From the NCBI GenBank assembly GCA_021296015.1, contig JAGWBG010000164.1:1-7585 (forward strand): a DNA stretch of 7,585 nt, read 5' to 3'. Positions 5,540 through 7,585 of this stretch are shown here, in pieces. This DNA is from Dehalococcoidia bacterium. GTDB taxonomy: Bacteria > Chloroflexota > Dehalococcoidia > Lucifugimonadales > JAGWBF01. The position numbers and the translations under genes were made by a program. The first letter of the stretch is position 1; each line of letters begins with the position of its first letter. The notes below the pieces were generated by a model that made no database searches, had not been told where the DNA came from, and was given only the letters and a program-made list of their open reading frames with translations.

Positions 5540-6745
5540 ATGTTTCTGATGAGGTTTACGGAGCGGGCCTACGTCCACTATACGGAGGATGATGTAAGGA
5601 ATAGCCCCAATAGCGCAGTAAGGCTGACATTCTCCAACAACCACTTTGACCCGCAGAAGGGGGCCGATCTCTATAACGAGTACCTGGACGAGTACGAGTA
5701 CTGTGAGGAGATAGGGTTCGACGGTCTGATGCTCAACGAGCACCACAATACCCCCACCTGCATGGGAGCGGCCATGAACCTGGAGGCTGCTATTCTTGCC
5801 CGGATTACCAAGTCGCCCAAGATTGTTCTCCTCGGCAACCCACTGCCCATCTTCGATAATCCGGTGCGCCTAGCCGAGGAGTTGGCAGAAATAGACATGA
5901 TTTCCAGGGGGCGTCTCGTGTCGGGCTTCGTCCGTGGGACGGGGGTCGAAAGCCTCGCTACCAACACCAATCCCCTGCATAACCGGGAGCGGTTCCAGGA
6001 AGCCCACGACCTGGTTATCAAGACCTGGACCACGCCCGGTCCCTTTCGCTGGGAAGGCAAGCACTACCACTTCCGAGTGGTAAACGCCTATGAGGTGCCC
6101 CTGCAGAAGCCCCATCCACCGGTCTGGATTCCCGGTACTGGAAGCCCGGAAACCCTGGTCTGGTGCGCCGAACACCGCTATCCCTATATCTTTCTGGAGA
6201 CGGACCGGGAGGCGACCCAGGATATGCAAGCCATCTACGCCGAGACCGCTCGCGAGCACGGCTATGAACCGGGACCTGAACACGTGGGGTATTTGCTACG
6301 AATACACGTCCAGGATACCGATGAGAAGGCCAGGGAAGTGGGCAGGGGTTTTCTGGTAGGCAACGTGGGCGTGGGCCGTGTTCCTCTCCCCAATGATTAT
6401 ATGTTTCCCACGGGCTACGGTAGCCGGGACCCTCGCTACTTCAAAATGAGGGAGCGAATCCGCAGCGACCCCTTCCGGGCGGGAGGTGTTGACGCTGCCA
6501 CGTACGAGGCGATTCTCAACGCCAATCGGATGGTCGTCGGCAACCCGGATACGGTGGTGCGGAAGCTGCGAGAGGTGCTGTCCGATGTCCGCCCCGGGAT
6601 TCTGGGGGTGTGGACCAACGATGGCTCCATCGGCCAAAGGGATACGATGCGATGCCTGGAGCTTATGGGCCAGGAAGTCCTGCCCGCCCTTCGGGAGATT
6701 GGCGACGAGTTGGAGTTGACGGACCCATTTCAGAAGTCGCCCTAG
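5540..6745 (+). CDS. Luciferase-like flavin monooxygenase, long form (LLM 2)
   Basis: A complete 401-residue LLM-class protein, longer than the usual 300-360. The luciferase fold shows as FDGLMLNEHHNTP (60-72) with the NEHH active-site signature, IVLLGNPLPIFDNPVRLAEE (95-114), IDMISRGRLVSGFVRGTGVE (118-137), the RERFQEAHDLVIKTW helix (149-163), the FRWEGKHYHF strand (169-178), the linker VPLQKPHPPVWIPGTGSPET (186-205) and the C-terminal VVGNPDTVVRKLREVL (332-347). Extra length lies mainly at about 275-325 (a Gly/Pro-rich then Arg-rich stretch) and in an N-terminal lead-in of about 25 residues. NEHH-type members use FMNH2 and O2 to hydroxylate, cleave or Baeyer-Villiger oxidise organic substrates, and this kind is abundant in SAR202 genomes. 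The start is fixed by AGGAGGTG at 5527-5534, seven bases after GGAGG. The next LLM gene begins 67 bp downstream. Substrate unknown. Confidence 0.93.
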   Translation: MFLMRFTERAYVHYTEDDVRNSPNSAVRLTFSNNHFDPQKGADLYNEYLDEYEYCEEIGFDGLMLNEHHNTPTCMGAAMNLEAAILARITKSPKIVLLGNPLPIFDNPVRLAEELAEIDMISRGRLVSGFVRGTGVESLATNTNPLHNRERFQEAHDLVIKTWTTPGPFRWEGKHYHFRVVNAYEVPLQKPHPPVWIPGTGSPETLVWCAEHRYPYIFLETDREATQDMQAIYAETAREHGYEPGPEHVGYLLRIHVQDTDEKAREVGRGFLVGNVGVGRVPLPNDYMFPTGYGSRDPRYFKMRERIRSDPFRAGGVDAATYEAILNANRMVVGNPDTVVRKLREVLSDVRPGILGVWTNDGSIGQRDTMRCLELMGQEVLPALREIGDELELTDPFQKSP

Positions 6746-6785
6746 CTACGGCTTCTTGGGTATGGGTCCATGTCTTGACGTAGCT
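6744..6785 (+). repeat. Inverted repeat between LLM 2 and LLM 3
   Basis: A perfect seven-base inverted repeat, AGCTACG (6744-6750) and CGTAGCT (6779-6785), encloses 28 bases and begins on the last two bases of the LLM 2 stop codon. The enclosed stretch has a short ATGG/CCAT pair (6762-6771) too tight to close alone. No T-run follows, so it is not an intrinsic terminator. It could be an operator, a weak RNA fold or chance. Confidence 0.3.
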
Positions 6786-6812
6786 GAACTTAACGCGCAG
6801 AGGAAGGCGACT

Positions 6813-7585
6813 ATGGACTTCGGACTGTTTATGGACTTCCGTATCAGGGGAGGTATGACCCAGGCGGAGGCCTTTGAGGAATCCTTCGGTCAGGTAGAAA
6901 TTGCAGAGAGGTTGGGTATTGATACTCTATGGCTGGGGGAGTTCCACTTCAGGCCCGAACGCTCTGTTCTGGCCTCTCCCATCGTTATTGCCAGCGCCAT
7001 CGCATCTCGCACCAGCAGGGTAAGAGTCGGGCTGGCTGTACAGGTTCTACCCCTGTCCAATCCCCTTCGCATCGCCGAGGAGGCTGCTACAGTGGACCAC
7101 ATCAGCAAGGGTCGCTTCGACTTCGGCATAGGGCGCAGCGGGGTGGTCCGTTCTTACAGGGGCTACAACATCCCTTACACGGAAAGTCGCGCTCGATTTT
7201 TCGAGTCCCTGGAAGTCATTATGAAGGCATGGGGGGAGGAGCAGTTTTCCCACGAAGGGGAGTATTACTCCTTCCAGAACGTAAGTCTGGCGCCCAAACC
7301 CTACCAGCAGCCACACCCTCCAACAAGGGTCGCAGCGGCCAGTGCAGACACATACGCTCTCATGGGAAGCATGGGATACCCTATATTCGTCGGCACCAAT
7401 ACACCGATGGCCCAGCTTCGGGAGCGGTTGGAGGAGTACCGGAAGGCTTGGAAAACTTCGGGGCACCCCGGAAGCGGTGATGTGGTGCTCCGCTTGCCAG
7501 CCAACTTGGCGGAGACCGAAGAGAAAGCCCGCTCCGAGCCCGAGATAAGCACCATGCAGGAGATAAAGTACCTGGCCGAGGAATT
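6813..7585 (+). CDS. Luciferase-like flavin monooxygenase (LLM 3), first 257 residues (runs off right edge)
   Basis: An open frame from ATG 6813 to the window end, 257 codons with no stop, so the C-terminal part is missing; usual family length is 330-370. Family blocks are MDFGLFMDFR at 1-10, IAERLGIDTLWLGEFHFRPE at 30-49, VGLAVQVLPLSNPLRIAEE at 72-90, VDHISKGRFDFGIGRSG at 94-110, the ESRARFFESLEVIMKAW helix at 124-140 and the linker PKPYQQPHPPTRVAAAS at 161-177. The position that reads E-H-H in classic members is E43-F44-H45 here. The ribosome site is AGAGGAAGG (about 6799-6807), a good match with short spacing. It follows LLM 2 by 67 bp and is probably co-transcribed. It is closer in style to the bacterial luciferase alpha type than LLM 1 is. 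Substrate unknown. Confidence 0.92.
   Translation, partial: MDFGLFMDFRIRGGMTQAEAFEESFGQVEIAERLGIDTLWLGEFHFRPERSVLASPIVIASAIASRTSRVRVGLAVQVLPLSNPLRIAEEAATVDHISKGRFDFGIGRSGVVRSYRGYNIPYTESRARFFESLEVIMKAWGEEQFSHEGEYYSFQNVSLAPKPYQQPHPPTRVAAASADTYALMGSMGYPIFVGTNTPMAQLRERLEEYRKAWKTSGHPGSGDVVLRLPANLAETEEKARSEPEISTMQEIKYLAEE

Noticed and set aside
6929..7480. A 183-codon plus-strand open frame overlapping LLM 3 in another frame
   Set aside because: LLM 3 in its own frame carries all family motifs over the same bases; the alternative translation is low-complexity and unlike any known protein.
1..7585. CRISPR array, tRNA/rRNA genes, insertion sequence ends, defence-system genes
   Set aside because: No regularly spaced direct repeats, no cloverleaf-like stretch in the short intergenic gaps, no transposase motif and no nuclease or helicase gene typical of defence systems were seen.

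Overview
The window is about 57% GC by eye, densely coding and entirely bacterial in style, with Shine-Dalgarno sites before nearly every gene. The gene content points to Chloroflexota, most likely a SAR202/Dehalococcoidia-type genome: several different luciferase-like flavin monooxygenases side by side, a DUF1800 protein, a 'thiamine pyrophosphate-requiring protein' of the type with an R-Q-E-R-V-G-V-G-I-A-D-G-F-A-R box, and small alpha/beta and metallo-beta-lactamase hydrolases. The taxonomic call rests on recalled family resemblance and is an inference. I see no RNA genes, CRISPR array, insertion sequence or transposase.

Layout. The minus strand (right to left from about 4256) carries a LACTB2-like metallo-beta-lactamase hydrolase (4256-3423), an alpha/beta hydrolase (3256-2429), a TPP-dependent enzyme of the acetolactate synthase/benzoylformate decarboxylase superfamily (2368-719) and the first 221 codons of a DUF1800 protein that runs off the left edge (665-1). 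The last three are 53-60 bp apart and look like one transcription unit. The plus strand starts from a 170-bp divergent intergenic region (4257-4426) and carries three luciferase-like monooxygenase (LLM) genes: 4427-5362, 5540-6745 and 6813 to beyond the right edge. A good sigma70-type promoter for the metallo-hydrolase lies in the divergent region. A second one with the same -10 hexamer precedes the alpha/beta hydrolase. Weaker candidates face the LLM genes.

How the genes may work together (inference). The LLM enzymes would oxygenate or oxidise an organic substrate with FMN or F420. The two hydrolases would open the resulting esters, lactones or thioesters. The TPP enzyme would make or break a C-C bond next to a carbonyl, as 2-keto-acid decarboxylases and 2-hydroxyacyl lyases do. 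This would be a catabolic module for organic matter of unknown identity. No gene here identifies the substrate. There is no transporter, regulator or CoA ligase in the window, so the pathway is incomplete as seen. The least ordinary points are the three clearly non-identical LLM paralogues with different active-site signatures, the hydrolase lacking the usual D-x-R-G-x-G-x-S segment, and the TPP enzyme without acetolactate synthase signatures.
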